NCBI GenBank assembly: GCA_028288765.1
Contig: JAQGHQ010000463.1
Location: forward strand, 1-32,876
DNA: 32,876 bases
DNA from: Gemmataceae bacterium
GTDB taxonomy: Bacteria > Planctomycetota > Planctomycetia > Gemmatales > Gemmataceae
Direction of reading: 5' to 3'
Shown here piece by piece: positions 1-8,204 of the stretch. Below the pieces are notes generated by a model. It made no database searches. It was not told the origin of the DNA and saw only the letters and a program-made list of their open reading frames with translations. Made by a program: the position numbers and the translations under genes. Numbering within the stretch: the stretch's first letter is position 1; each line of letters opens with the position of its first letter.

Positions 1-3
1 TTG

Positions 4-25
4 CGGCCGGCACAGCCGGCCCTAC
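4..25. repeat. Single arm of the GCCGGCACAGCCGGCCCTAC intergenic repeat
   Basis: These 22 bases are identical to the right arm of the inverted repeat at 20529-20550. Only one arm is visible because the window begins here. It lies just downstream of the rplI stop codon, so it may form a 3'-end hairpin with an arm outside the window. Confidence 0.8.
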
Positions 26-46
26 GAGAGCTGTGCCCGGCAATCC

Positions 47-661
47 TTACTTCTTGCCAGACTGGAGGGCGACGACGAGCACCTGGATCGACGCCTCGAT
101 CCCGTACCCGAGGCTGAGCGGGACCGGGGTGAGCGTGTTCGCCTCGCGGATCGGGTGCTCGAGCTTCACCATGTCCGGCTCGACCATCAGGTTCTTGCCC
201 TTGAGGGCCTTGCTGATGTCCGCCGGGGCGATCGACCCGTACAGCATGAGGTGCGTTTCGATCTGCCCGTCCCGCTCGACCTGTGACTCGTGGGCGTTCG
301 CCTCGATCGTGATCGCCGGCAGCCGGGTCAGCTGTTCGGCCAGGACCTTGAGGTCCGCGACCTTGGCCTCCTTGGCCTTCTGCACCTTGATCTTGTACTG
401 ATCCAGGGTCCGCAGGTTCTCCTCGCTCGGGACGACCGCCTTCCCGTAGGGGATGAGGTAGTTCCGGGCGTACCCCGGCTTCACCTCGACCACTTCCCCC
501 TGCTTGCCGACGTGGGCCAGGTCGTTCACGAGGACCACGACCGTACCGCCGTGGGCCCCCTTCTTGACCTGCTGCCGCTTCTTCACCTTCTTCTTGGGCT
601 GATGCAGCCCCGCCGGCTGGTCGCTCTTCGCGTCCGCCTTCTTCGTGGTCGTCTTCGCCAT
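47..661 (-). CDS. rplI: 50S ribosomal protein bL9 with N-terminal extension
   Basis: This is a structural protein of the large ribosomal subunit that binds 23S rRNA at the base of the L1 stalk. The bL9 N-domain is clear from about residue 38: GTVVVLVNDLAHVGKQGEVV, then a PGYARNYLIPYGKA match to the family signature. A helical connector and the C-terminal RNA-binding domain follow, ending near residue 200. The family is usually about 150 residues; the 204 here are explained mainly by a Lys-rich N-terminal extension of about 37 residues. It is the last gene of the rplY-pth-rpsF-ssb-rplI run on the minus strand, about 100 bp after ssb. The start ATG is at 661. A shorter protein from an internal start is possible, but no ATG lies close to the normal bL9 beginning. 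Confidence 0.95.
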   Translation of the reverse strand: MAKTTTKKADAKSDQPAGLHQPKKKVKKRQQVKKGAHGGTVVVLVNDLAHVGKQGEVVEVKPGYARNYLIPYGKAVVPSEENLRTLDQYKIKVQKAKEAKVADLKVLAEQLTRLPAITIEANAHESQVERDGQIETHLMLYGSIAPADISKALKGKNLMVEPDMVKLEHPIREANTLTPVPLSLGYGIEASIQVLVVALQSGKK

Positions 662-761
662 GATCCGGGCCCCGTAAGTACCTGTGTCGGCGGGCGGCCG
701 AATCTACGGCCGCCCGTTGAAAGTCGTTCCCCGCGGGTTCCGGCGGCGGTAACCGCCACGG

Positions 762-1313
762 TCAGAACGGGATGTTATCGCCGTCCCCGCCGGAATGCCC
801 GCCCCCGTGTTCGTCGCCGCCCTCGTCCGGCGGGGCCGGGAAGTCGCCCCGGGTGTTCGCCGGTCGGCCGGCGGCCTGTCCGCCGCTGCGGTACCCGCCG
901 GCTTGACCACCGCCTTGACCGCCACCCTGTCCGCCGTCGTCGCCGGTCCGCGAGCCGAGGAACTCGATGCTCTCGACCACGACCTTGTGCTTCGACCGCT
1001 TCTGCTGCGTCTTCTGGTCGACCCACTCGTCGAGCTGGAGCCGGCCCTCGATGAACAGCTGGTCGCCCTGCTTGGCGTACTGGTGAATCAAGCCGACCAG
1101 GTCCCGCTTCGTGTCCGGGCGGGAGAACGCCTCGCAGTCGATGTACAGCTGGTTCGGGTCGTTCTCCCACTGGCCGGTCTGCTGGTTTTTCCGGCTGCGG
1201 CCGACGGCGAACCGGAACCGGATCACCCGGGTGCCGGAGTTCGGCAGGGTCCGGGGGTCTTCCGGGTTGGTCGTCAGCCGGCCGATCAGCATCACCTTGT
1301 TCAGCGTCGCCAT
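762..1313 (-). CDS. ssb: Single-stranded DNA-binding protein
   Basis: Binds single-stranded DNA during replication, recombination and repair, and recruits partners through its C-terminal tip. The OB fold spans roughly residues 1-112, starting MATLNKVMLIGRLTTNPE and continuing through LYIDCEAF and LFIEGRLQLDEW. A Gly/Gln-rich disordered linker (about 120-175) follows, and the protein ends DGDNIPF, a variant of the classic acidic DDDIPF tip. Length (183) is normal. A GGAGG Shine-Dalgarno sequence sits six bases before the ATG. It lies between rpsF and rplI, as in many bacteria where S6, SSB, S18 and L9 are co-transcribed. The 218-bp gap to rpsF upstream holds no gene that I can recognise. Confidence 0.97.
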   Translation of the reverse strand: MATLNKVMLIGRLTTNPEDPRTLPNSGTRVIRFRFAVGRSRKNQQTGQWENDPNQLYIDCEAFSRPDTKRDLVGLIHQYAKQGDQLFIEGRLQLDEWVDQKTQQKRSKHKVVVESIEFLGSRTGDDGGQGGGQGGGQAGGYRSGGQAAGRPANTRGDFPAPPDEGGDEHGGGHSGGDGDNIPF

Positions 1314-1531
1314 GTCGCGACCTCCGTTCAGGTCCGCCCCCCGTAGGTTGGAAAGTTGTGCGCGGGGTATTTTGGTTTGGGGCGGTATCTCAATAGAGGT
1401 TACGTCATCGGGCGGGTCTTACGCAAGGTCCGTGGTTCGTGTGTGCGGGTATTCCGGGGATGTTGGCGGTCGGACTGCCGGAGAAAGGGAAGACAACGGC
1501 GTTGAGCTTCCCGTCCTCGGTTCCCGGTCTT

Positions 1532-2056
1532 TTACTCGTGCTTCTCGGCCGGTTCCGGCCGCCGGCCGCGGCGCGGGCCGCCCATCCCTCCCCCGCCGAA
1601 GTCCCGGTCCCCGCCGAGGTCGCCGCCCATACCCATTCCGGGCTCGCCGCCGATCGCCGCCGGGTCGGTGGTGACCGCGGCCTCGTCCTGCATCCCGCGG
1701 ACGGCGAACTCCTTGCCGGTTTCCTCGCGGGCGATGCCGAGGATCGTCTCCTGCCACTTGGGGTCGATCTTCAGGGTCAGCTGCCGGAGGATCACCCCCT
1801 CGGCCAGGGCGAAGTCCCGTTCCAGTTCGGCCTGCTTGGTGCTCTCCATCGTGTAGTACACGATGTGGAACGCGCCTTTCTTCTGCTTCCCGATCGGGTA
1901 CGCCAGCTTCTGATTGTAGTTCCACTCCCGGGAGATCTCGACGTGGCCGCCGTGCCGCTCCAGGATGTGGTGGAGTTGTTGCTTCACCCCGTCGGCGTCG
2001 GAAGACACCTTGGTCGGGTCGAGCATGAAAAGCGTTTCGTAGACGTTGACCGGCAT
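1532..2056 (-). CDS. rpsF: 30S ribosomal protein bS6 with Gly-rich tail
   Basis: Small-subunit ribosomal protein that normally pairs with bS18 on the platform. The ferredoxin-like bS6 core is seen at about residues 1-105: MPVNVYETLFMLDPTKVS, then EISREWNYNQKLAYPIGKQKKG and a FHIVYYTM strand. From about residue 125 the chain becomes a Gly/Met/Arg-rich tail (GMGMGGDLGG, GGPRRGRRPEP), giving 174 residues against a usual 95-135. A GAGGG ribosome-binding site precedes the ATG. It is the first of the rpsF-ssb-rplI trio and follows pth on the same strand after 157 bp. The bS18 gene that usually sits in this group is absent here. Confidence 0.95.
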   Translation of the reverse strand: MPVNVYETLFMLDPTKVSSDADGVKQQLHHILERHGGHVEISREWNYNQKLAYPIGKQKKGAFHIVYYTMESTKQAELERDFALAEGVILRQLTLKIDPKWQETILGIAREETGKEFAVRGMQDEAAVTTDPAAIGGEPGMGMGGDLGGDRDFGGGGMGGPRRGRRPEPAEKHE

Positions 2057-2165
2057 CAGAACCCTCGTTCGTTCCGCGCCCGGGACGCACCCGGACGCTG
2101 GTTACCGTGGATCGGACCGGGGCGAACCCCGGGACCCCTCCCGCACGCCGGGAGGGGGGCAACCT

Positions 2166-2300
2166 CTCTTCAGTGCAAGGTGAAGAGTGAAAAGTGCAAA
2201 GTGAAAGCCGGGGTCAGGCGGTGGGCGGCGTGTCTTTCTCCGGCTTCTTCACCTTGGCATTTTTCGCTTTTCCCTTTTCATTCTTATCTTCACCCGGTCC
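2166..2300. repeat. GTGAAAAGTG-type simple repeat spanning the 3' end of pth
   Basis: A run of GTGAAGAGTGAAAAGTGC-like units at about 2179-2209 lies just past the pth stop. A partly complementary run (CTTCACCTTGGCATTTTTCGC and on) lies inside the last codons of pth at about 2247-2296. Together they could fold as an imperfect hairpin at the mRNA end. The coding half produces the Lys-rich tail of Pth. Confidence 0.5.
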
Positions 2301-2852
2301 GTTGAACCGGTTCATGCAGACTTCGGCCCCGCCGCGGACCCACACGAGCACGGCCTGGGCGGCGGTCGCCACGGCCTCCTCGGCCGCGGCCCGCTCGCCC
2401 CCCTTGAACCGCGACAGCACGAAGTCCACCGCGTCCCCGAGGTCGGGCTGGCCGACCCCGATCCGGAGCCGGGTGTAGGCGTCGGTCCCCAGATGCTCCT
2501 GGATGCTCCGCAGCCCGTTCTGGCCGCCGTGGCTTCCCTTCACCCGCACCCGCAGTTTGCCGAGCGGGAGGTTGAAGTCGTCGCAGACGACCAGCACCTG
2601 TTCGACCGGCAGTTTGTAGAAGTCCAGGACCGCCCGGACCGCCCGCCCGCTCAGGTTCATGAACGTCAGCGGCTTCATGAGGAGGACGGTCTCGTCGCCC
2701 TCCTTCAGCTCCGCGACCATTGCCTCGAACCGCTCGCGGAACGTCGAACAGCCCGGCGCCGCGGCGAGGTAGTCGACCACATCGAACCCGATGTTGTGTC
2801 GGGTCCCGGCGTATTTCGGGCCGGGGTTGCCGAGGCCGACGACGACTTTCAT
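2214..2852 (-). CDS. pth: Peptidyl-tRNA hydrolase
   Basis: Cleaves the ester bond of peptidyl-tRNAs released from stalled ribosomes, recycling tRNA in the cytoplasm. Family marks are the start MKVVVGLGNPGPKYAGTRHN (the catalytic His is in TRHNIGF), then KPLTFMNLSG, then VVCDDFNLPLGKLRVR with the conserved Asp, and GSHGGQNGLRSI. The core ends near residue 188; the last 20 or so residues are a Lys-rich tail (NEKGKAKNAKVKK) encoded by a simple repeat and unlikely to belong to the enzyme fold. I start at the ATG at 2852, which leaves Met-Lys-Val as in the family; a GTG at 2858 is the alternative. A GAGGGG motif lies upstream. It follows rplY, the common ctc-pth pairing. Confidence 0.95.
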   Translation of the reverse strand: MKVVVGLGNPGPKYAGTRHNIGFDVVDYLAAAPGCSTFRERFEAMVAELKEGDETVLLMKPLTFMNLSGRAVRAVLDFYKLPVEQVLVVCDDFNLPLGKLRVRVKGSHGGQNGLRSIQEHLGTDAYTRLRIGVGQPDLGDAVDFVLSRFKGGERAAAEEAVATAAQAVLVWVRGGAEVCMNRFNGPGEDKNEKGKAKNAKVKKPEKDTPPTA

Positions 2853-2861
2853 ACGCACGTC

Positions 2862-3000
2862 CCCTCGTCCCTGGCCCTTCGTCCCTCGTGCCCGGCCCCG
2901 GCGTTATCCCTGCCGACGGACCGGGTGGTCACCGGTGCCGGTTCGGGGTAGGCCGAGGGGTTGCGTCCGAAGGACGGATGACGAAGGACCGAGGACGGCA
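2862..3000. repeat. Inverted GAAGGACG-type simple repeats between rplY and pth
   Basis: TCGTCCCTGGCCCTTCGTCC-like sequence at about 2867-2893 is roughly complementary to GGACGGATGACGAAGGACC-like sequence at about 2970-2998. This is the same GGATGAAGGAC family as at 30432-30513, and it fills most of the gap between the rplY stop and the pth start. Confidence 0.5.
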
Positions 3001-3006
3001 GGAGGC

Positions 3007-3645
3007 TTACTCCTCCTCGTCCTCCGCCTTCTTCTCCTTCTTGATCACTTCCGGCCCGGTGCCGGGCTCGGTGGGGATCGCGATCGGGACGGGCTCGACG
3101 CCCGGCAGCTTGAGCTGGACGACCACCGCTTCGGGCGGCTCCAGGACCTTCACGCCCTCGGGGAGGGTCAGATCCCGAATGTGGATCGGGGCTCCGAGCG
3201 TCAGGTTCGTGATGTCGATCCGGATGGCTTCCGGGATCTTGGTCGGGGAGCACTCGACGTGCAGGGTGTGCAGCGGCTGGTCGAGGACCCCGCCGCCGGT
3301 CGTCTTCGGGACGTTGCGGAGTTCGACCGGGACGGACACCCGGACGCGGTCGGACTCGGACACCCGGGCGAAGTCCACGTGCAGCATCGTACGGCCGAAC
3401 GGGTCCCACTGGAGCTCGCGGATCAGGACGGTTTCCTTCTTCCCGTCGAGCTGGAGGTCCAGGACCCGGGCGTGCAGGACGCGGATCGCCCGGTCGAGCT
3501 CCTCGGCGGACACGGCCACGGAGATGTTGGCCTCCTTGTGTCCGTAGACGATCGCCGGGACGAGTCCCTGCTTGCGGAGCTTGACCGCCGCACGCGACCC
3601 TGATCCGGTGCGCGGTTGGGCCTGAAGAGAAACGCTGGTCGCCAT
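3007..3645 (-). CDS. rplY: 50S ribosomal protein bL25 (CTC/TL5 form)
   Basis: 5S rRNA-binding ribosomal protein of the long CTC form, implicated in general stress in some bacteria. Residues about 1-92 match the bL25 N-domain (LQAQPRTGSGSRAAVKLRKQ, then GLVPAIVYGHKE). Residues about 95-190 match the C-terminal beta domain of CTC proteins (LLHVDF-like TMLHVDFARVSESDRVRVSV, then LHTLHVECSPTKIPEAIRIDI and ILEPPEAVVV-like VLEPPEAVVVQL). The tail is acidic and Lys-rich (KKEKKAEDEEE). Length (212) is typical. It is the first gene of the rplY-pth-rpsF-ssb-rplI series, and the promoter should lie in the 148 bp between 3645 and the hairpin at 3794-3845, although I cannot fix its boxes. Confidence 0.95.
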   Translation of the reverse strand: MATSVSLQAQPRTGSGSRAAVKLRKQGLVPAIVYGHKEANISVAVSAEELDRAIRVLHARVLDLQLDGKKETVLIRELQWDPFGRTMLHVDFARVSESDRVRVSVPVELRNVPKTTGGGVLDQPLHTLHVECSPTKIPEAIRIDITNLTLGAPIHIRDLTLPEGVKVLEPPEAVVVQLKLPGVEPVPIAIPTEPGTGPEVIKKEKKAEDEEE

Positions 3646-3793
3646 GAGTCACCCCGCCGGCCGGCTACCCTGTCGCGGGTCTCCCCGCGTTACTCTCGCC
3701 CGGCCGTGAAGCAGTAAACACAAAAGAAAAGAGAGCAGCTGGGAAGCTGCCCCGGCACTTCGGCACGAAGTAAAGAGAGATTATGGCAGGCCC

Positions 3794-3845
3794 CGGGCGG
3801 GGCGACAAGAGGGCGGCGGAAAAACCGCCCTCCGGTCCCCGCCCG
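3794..3845 (-). terminator. Nested hairpin after the sigma factor gene, likely terminator
   Basis: Outer arms CGGGCGGGG (3794-3802) and CCCCGCCCG (3837-3845) pair perfectly. Inside them GAGGGCGG (3809-3816) pairs with CCGCCCTC (3825-3832), with an A-rich loop on the plus strand (U-rich in the minus-strand transcript). It begins about 14 bases past the sigma factor stop. No long U-tract follows, so it may stop transcription weakly or act as a 3'-end stabiliser. Confidence 0.55.
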
Positions 3846-3858
3846 AGCTCCGGTGTCG

Positions 3859-5982
3859 CTACGGGCTGGCGGGCTTCTCCGGCGGCGGGAAAGAGGGGTC
3901 CGCCGGGGACCGCGGGGCGGGTTTGTTCGGTTTGTACGGGGTCGGGGGGAGGGGCTTACCATCCGGCGGAGGGTCTAGCTCGCCCGCCTTTTCGCCAGGG
4001 GGAACAACAGGTTTGCCAGCCGGCGGGAAGGGGGGCTTGATCTGGGCCGGGGGGACGGGCTCGCCCAGCTTCCGCTCTTCGTCGTGCAGCTTCCGGTTTC
4101 GCTGTTCGATGAGCTTCTTCCGGGCCTCTTCGACGAGCTTCTTCTCATCGAGCCATTGCTGCTCATCAATCCGTTTTTTGAGCAAGTCCTCCTCCAGCCT
4201 GAGCCGCCGCTCGTACTCGGCCGGGTCAGCCCTGTCGGGTTTTGAATAGACCCCCGGCTTCGTGAGAAGCAGGTGCTTGATTCCGGCGGCCCGACACGCG
4301 TCCTGGGCCGCCTGGACGAGGTCGCTCGATGCACCCGGCGAGACCGTGAGTTGTACTTCCTTTGGTCCGGCCGGGTCCCTGGCCGCCCGGGCCAGCAGGC
4401 GAGCGAGCACGTCGACGTTCTCGCAGGCGACCGAGCCGATCGCCTTGCCGTCGGGACCGAACTCTTTCACCGAGAACGGCCAGGTCGCGTCCTTCGTCCC
4501 GATTCGTACTTCGAGTGACAGCTTCTCGACCGGGACGGCGAGATCGTCGGGCGCGAACCGCCCGCTCTTCTTCTCGGCTTCAGCTCGCTGTTTCTGTTTC
4601 TGTAATTCGGCCATCTTGAGCTGGAGGTCTTCCCGTACGCGGTTCAAGGTCTTGGCGGCTGCCTCGACGGCGGCCTGTTCGTCCTTGAGTCGCTTGAGTT
4701 GGGCTGCCGTCACCGCGAGTTGGGCCTGAGCTCGTTCGACCTGGGCCGAGAGCTGATCGAGGTGCTTATCGAAGTCGGCCGCGGGCGGAATGGACGGCTT
4801 CGGGGGGGCCGGTTTCGCCGCCTTCCAGCGAGACGCCCGGTCTCCGATCTGGGCGGCGAGCTTCGCCCGGATGTGCTCGAGCTTCGCCACTTCTTCCTCA
4901 GCCCGCTTCGCGGTGATCCCGGCGTCCTTCATCGCTTCTTTGGAAGCGTACCCACGCTCCACAGCTTCTTCGGTGAGTTGCAGCTTCTCCCTCGCGAGTT
5001 TCACCCGGCTTTTAGCCTCCTGGAGAGCTGCCTCGTTCTCGGCGAGTTCCGCCGTCAGATCCACCAGCATCTTGTCGACATCTTCGCCGGGGTTCAGGCC
5101 CGGCACGCGTTTCTTGCCCCGCTCCGGTGCCGGCTTCTCATCCTCCGCCATCACCCGTGGGACCTCACGGACACTCACCCCGACGCCGACACCGAACCCG
5201 AACACGACGACCAGGGCGAACGTCGCGGCGGTCGCCTTCTTCACCCAGAGCATGTGGAGTACTCCTTCGGCCAGTTGAGAGACGGACGAGGAAATCACAC
5301 CCGCGGTCGCGAGCCGGGCGGCGGCCGCCGCCCGCACGGTTGCCGACGCCAGAACCGCCGGGACGGCCGCCGCGGCCACGCCCAGGGCCTTCGCCGGGTC
5401 ACGGTCGCGGAGCCGGCTGCGGAGTCGGTCTAGCCCGCGGGCGAGTAGGGACGACAGGGTGCCTTCGGGGTATCCGAGCCGGGCGGCCGCCTCCCGCCGC
5501 GACCAGCCCTGGAGGTGGCAGAGGATCAACGGGTCGCGGTACTTTTCGGGGAGCGACAGCAGCGCCCGGTCCAGGTCGGCCCGGAGGTCGAGCGCCTCCG
5601 GGCCGGGCGACGGGTCGGGAGTGGTGGGAGACAGGGCCTCGCACCGGGCGAAGCGGCGGGCGTTCCGGCGGCGGAGGCTTCGGCCGGTCCATACCGCCAC
5701 CCGGTACAGCCACGGGCCGATCTCGGCCCGGCCGGTCAGCTGGCGGGCTCGACGGACCAGCACGAGAAACACGGCCTGGAATGCGTCCTCGGCGTCCGCC
5801 GGGTCAGGGAGGAGCCGGCGGCACACGGTCCAGACGAGAGGGCCGTGTCGGCGAACGAGTTCGGCGAACGCCGACTCGTCGCGGGTCGTGAGGAACGCGG
5901 TGAGGAGTTCGCCATCGGGCCGGGCTTCGGCCAGAACGGCCAGCTGCCGGGCGAAGTGTGCTGCGACTCGGGTCATACCCAT
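3859..5982 (-). CDS. ECF-type RNA polymerase sigma factor with membrane anchor and extracytoplasmic tail
   Basis: Residues about 36-105 form sigma region 2 (FAELVRRHGPLVWTVCRRLL, then DAEDAFQAVFLVL and IGPWLYRVAVWTGR). Residues about 135-190 form region 4 with an HTH (LPEKYRDPLILCHLQG, then SRREAAARLGYPEGTLSSLL). An Ala-rich linker follows, then one membrane segment at about 250-270. Beyond the membrane come two Lys/Glu-rich coiled coils (about 305-385 and 405-475), a folded piece at about 485-578, another charged helix and a Pro-rich end. At 707 residues it is far longer than a classical ECF factor (about 190), but such fusions are common in Gemmataceae. The topology suggests a sigma factor that senses the periplasm directly; no separate anti-sigma gene is adjacent. 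ATG at 5982; ATG at 5976 is equally possible. Confidence 0.9.
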   Translation of the reverse strand: MGMTRVAAHFARQLAVLAEARPDGELLTAFLTTRDESAFAELVRRHGPLVWTVCRRLLPDPADAEDAFQAVFLVLVRRARQLTGRAEIGPWLYRVAVWTGRSLRRRNARRFARCEALSPTTPDPSPGPEALDLRADLDRALLSLPEKYRDPLILCHLQGWSRREAAARLGYPEGTLSSLLARGLDRLRSRLRDRDPAKALGVAAAAVPAVLASATVRAAAAARLATAGVISSSVSQLAEGVLHMLWVKKATAATFALVVVFGFGVGVGVSVREVPRVMAEDEKPAPERGKKRVPGLNPGEDVDKMLVDLTAELAENEAALQEAKSRVKLAREKLQLTEEAVERGYASKEAMKDAGITAKRAEEEVAKLEHIRAKLAAQIGDRASRWKAAKPAPPKPSIPPAADFDKHLDQLSAQVERAQAQLAVTAAQLKRLKDEQAAVEAAAKTLNRVREDLQLKMAELQKQKQRAEAEKKSGRFAPDDLAVPVEKLSLEVRIGTKDATWPFSVKEFGPDGKAIGSVACENVDVLARLLARAARDPAGPKEVQLTVSPGASSDLVQAAQDACRAAGIKHLLLTKPGVYSKPDRADPAEYERRLRLEEDLLKKRIDEQQWLDEKKLVEEARKKLIEQRNRKLHDEERKLGEPVPPAQIKPPFPPAGKPVVPPGEKAGELDPPPDGKPLPPTPYKPNKPAPRSPADPSFPPPEKPASP

Positions 5983-6050
5983 ATCATGTCGCGACCCGGC
6001 CCCGCGCGTGCAGTGAAATCACGACCGGGCTGAATTCCAGACGGATCGGC

Positions 6051-7313
6051 TTACGCCGCACGGCCCGTCGACTCCCTGGCGCTTCCAGGGTCGTTGTGGG
6101 CCGGTGGTGCGATTGGCCGGCCCGGAGACACGGCCCGCACGGCGAGTGCGTCTCGAACACCACCCCACACCGCGGCCGCGAGGACCAACAGTCCGCCGAT
6201 CGGCTGGAGGGCGAGCCCGTGGAACGTCTTCCCGTTCGGGAATGTGTCGCGGAGGATCGGCGCGACCAGGAAGACGTACCCCACGGCCGCGAGCCCGAAC
6301 CGGAGGTGGTGTGCCCCGCCCCGCGCGAGCACGAGTACCGCCGCCGCGGTCGGGGCGAGGATGATGTACGTGTGCGGTTCGGTGGCCGGGCCGAGAACGG
6401 TGATCCACACGCACCCGAGATGGAACGCGAGGGGGACGGACACCCGCGGGTCTCGTGACCGGTAGGCGGCGAGAACGACGAGTCCGGCCATCCCGGCCGC
6501 GGCGGCGAGCGTGATCGCGAGGTAGACGCCGGGCGGCGGCGGAGAGGCCCACATCCGCAGGACGAAGAAGAGATCCTGCGGGGCCCGGCCGACCTCGGCG
6601 AACGACCGGTCGTCGGTCCCGAGGTAAGCCCGGAAGTGGTCGTATTCGGCGGCGACGTAGGCACGATCCTGCAGGACGAACGGGACGGCGGCGAAGACCG
6701 CGCCCCAGACCAGGAGCCCCGGCAGCAGCCGCCGCGGCCGCGCGGCCGCGACCAGCAGCCCGACGGCGAGTGGGTAGACCTTGACCGCGGCGGCGAGCGC
6801 AAGCCAGAGCCCCCCGACGAAGCCCCGGGCGCTCGCCGCCGCGGCCGCGCCGAGTAGGAGCGCCCCGATGATCGCGAGGTTCGTCTGTCCGTTGTTCACG
6901 CTCGGGATGGCCGGCAGGACCGCCAGCGCGAACACCGCCCCGGACTCGCCGGGCGTGAGCGGCCGGGGCAATCCCCGCCGCACCCACACCCCGAGGCCGT
7001 ACAGAAAGAAGCCCACGCTCAGCCCCCGCCAGGCCAGCCCGGCGAGCCGTTCCGGCATCCACGTCAGCGGGACGAAGGCGGCCGCGACCCCGGGTGGGTT
7101 CCGGTAGATGTCGAGCGGCGGGGCCGGGGCATAAATTGCTTCGCCCTGCACCCACCGTTCGGCGGCGGTCAGATAAATCGGAACGACGGTGTGCGACCGG
7201 ACCGGGGCGAACAATACCCGTCCCGCGACCCCGAGAAGTAGCATGGCCCAGAGGACGACGGCGAGCCGTTGGACCGGGTGGAGCCGGGCGAACATACGGA
7301 ACGGGTTCGGCAT
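6051..7313 (-). CDS. GT87/DUF2029-type integral membrane glycosyltransferase
   Basis: A polytopic protein of 420 residues with about 9-11 hydrophobic segments. The first is at about 14-33 (RLAVVLWAMLLLGVAGRVLF). The family pattern is visible: an Asp/Glu-poor first loop with IYLTAAERWVQGEAIYAPAP and YRNPPGVAAAFVPL, which resembles the 'D-x-Y..PP..' loop of the DUF2029 (GT87) group, followed by QTNLAIIGALLLG and LALAAAVKVYPLAVGLL, both highly typical. GT87 members such as mycobacterial PimE transfer mannose from a polyprenyl-phosphate donor outside the membrane. Here the donor and acceptor are unknown. It is the last gene of the glycan block and starts 45 bp after the TIM-barrel gene. The C-terminus is a short basic and Pro-rich tail. 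Confidence 0.75.
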   Translation of the reverse strand: MPNPFRMFARLHPVQRLAVVLWAMLLLGVAGRVLFAPVRSHTVVPIYLTAAERWVQGEAIYAPAPPLDIYRNPPGVAAAFVPLTWMPERLAGLAWRGLSVGFFLYGLGVWVRRGLPRPLTPGESGAVFALAVLPAIPSVNNGQTNLAIIGALLLGAAAAASARGFVGGLWLALAAAVKVYPLAVGLLVAAARPRRLLPGLLVWGAVFAAVPFVLQDRAYVAAEYDHFRAYLGTDDRSFAEVGRAPQDLFFVLRMWASPPPPGVYLAITLAAAAGMAGLVVLAAYRSRDPRVSVPLAFHLGCVWITVLGPATEPHTYIILAPTAAAVLVLARGGAHHLRFGLAAVGYVFLVAPILRDTFPNGKTFHGLALQPIGGLLVLAAAVWGGVRDALAVRAVSPGRPIAPPAHNDPGSARESTGRAA

Positions 7314-7358
7314 TCGGTCGGTCTCGTCGGACGTTCGGCGAGGGTCGGAGGCCGGTTC

Positions 7359-8204
7359 TCAGCCCGCAACCGCTGTCTTCGGCAGCGCGTTCGCCGCGTA
7401 ACGCTCTTTGGCCCACCGCACGGCCGCAGCCAGCCCGTCGAGGGTGAACGGCTTCGACTCGCGCATTTCGAGCGATACCCATCCGGAGTAGCTTCGCCGG
7501 CGCAACTCGTCCGCGAAGGCCGCATGGGCGACCTTCCCCGACGAGCCGGGCGGGTCGAGGTTGGGCTCGCTGACGTGGACGTGTCGCAGGAATGGCATAC
7601 CGATGTCGAATGTCGCCCGGAGTGGGTCGTTCGCGAGGGTCATGCAGCCGGTGTCGAGGTGCAGCTGAAACCCGGGGTGGTTCACCGCCTTGACCAGGTC
7701 CACCGCCTCGCCGGCCCGGGTGACGAAATCGGCCCCGTACTCGGGCGGGTTCGCCTCGATCACCACGCACGTCCCGGACCCGGCCGCGATGCGCCCCAGG
7801 TGGCCGAAGAAGTCGACCGCGACGTCCCAGGCTTCCTCGCGCCGAAGACTCCCGACCCGCCGGTTCTTCGGCGAGCCGAAGACCAGCGCACCGGCGCCGA
7901 GTTCGGCACAGAGGGAGATGATTCCCTCCAGATACGCGAGCGTGTGGGCTCGGCTGTCCGCCGAGTCGAAGAGGGTGAGTTCCGGCCGCCCGAAGAGAAG
8001 GGCCTGCGCGGCGACGATTTCGATCCCCCGGTCGGTCCAGAACGCGCGGTAAGCGGGGATCTCGGCCGCCGTGGCGGCGAGCGGGGTCGGCCAGATCTTC
8101 GTCGGCGCGACCTCGATCCCGGTCACGCCGTGTTCGGTCAACACGCGGGCGGCGGCGGCGTCCTGCTCCTTCGGCCAGGCGATGTTGGAGACGGCCAGCT
8201 TCAT
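7359..8204 (-). CDS. Sugar phosphate isomerase/epimerase family TIM barrel
   Basis: A 281-residue protein of the xylose-isomerase-like AP-endonuclease-2 fold. It starts MKLAVSNIAWPKEQ. Likely metal ligands are the Glu in VVIEANPPEYG, the Asp/His in LHLDTGCM, the His residues in RHVHVSEPNLD and the final Glu in VSLEMRES. Members isomerise or epimerise ketoses and inositols, and the exact substrate cannot be read here. The start at 8204 is fixed by an ATGA overlap with the stop of the upstream epimerase gene, so the two are translationally coupled. A much longer open frame runs upstream, but its sequence is Arg/Pro-rich antisense to the epimerase and is not coding. Confidence 0.85.
   Translation of the reverse strand: MKLAVSNIAWPKEQDAAAARVLTEHGVTGIEVAPTKIWPTPLAATAAEIPAYRAFWTDRGIEIVAAQALLFGRPELTLFDSADSRAHTLAYLEGIISLCAELGAGALVFGSPKNRRVGSLRREEAWDVAVDFFGHLGRIAAGSGTCVVIEANPPEYGADFVTRAGEAVDLVKAVNHPGFQLHLDTGCMTLANDPLRATFDIGMPFLRHVHVSEPNLDPPGSSGKVAHAAFADELRRRSYSGWVSLEMRESKPFTLDGLAAAVRWAKERYAANALPKTAVAG

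Noticed and set aside
2057..2213. A possible rpsR or other small gene in the rpsF-pth gap
   Set aside because: No frame resembles S18 or any coding sequence; part is simple repeat.
3646..3793. Promoter boxes for the rplY operon
   Set aside because: A/T-rich bases are present around 3715-3735 on the minus strand, but no pair of boxes with acceptable spacing could be fixed.
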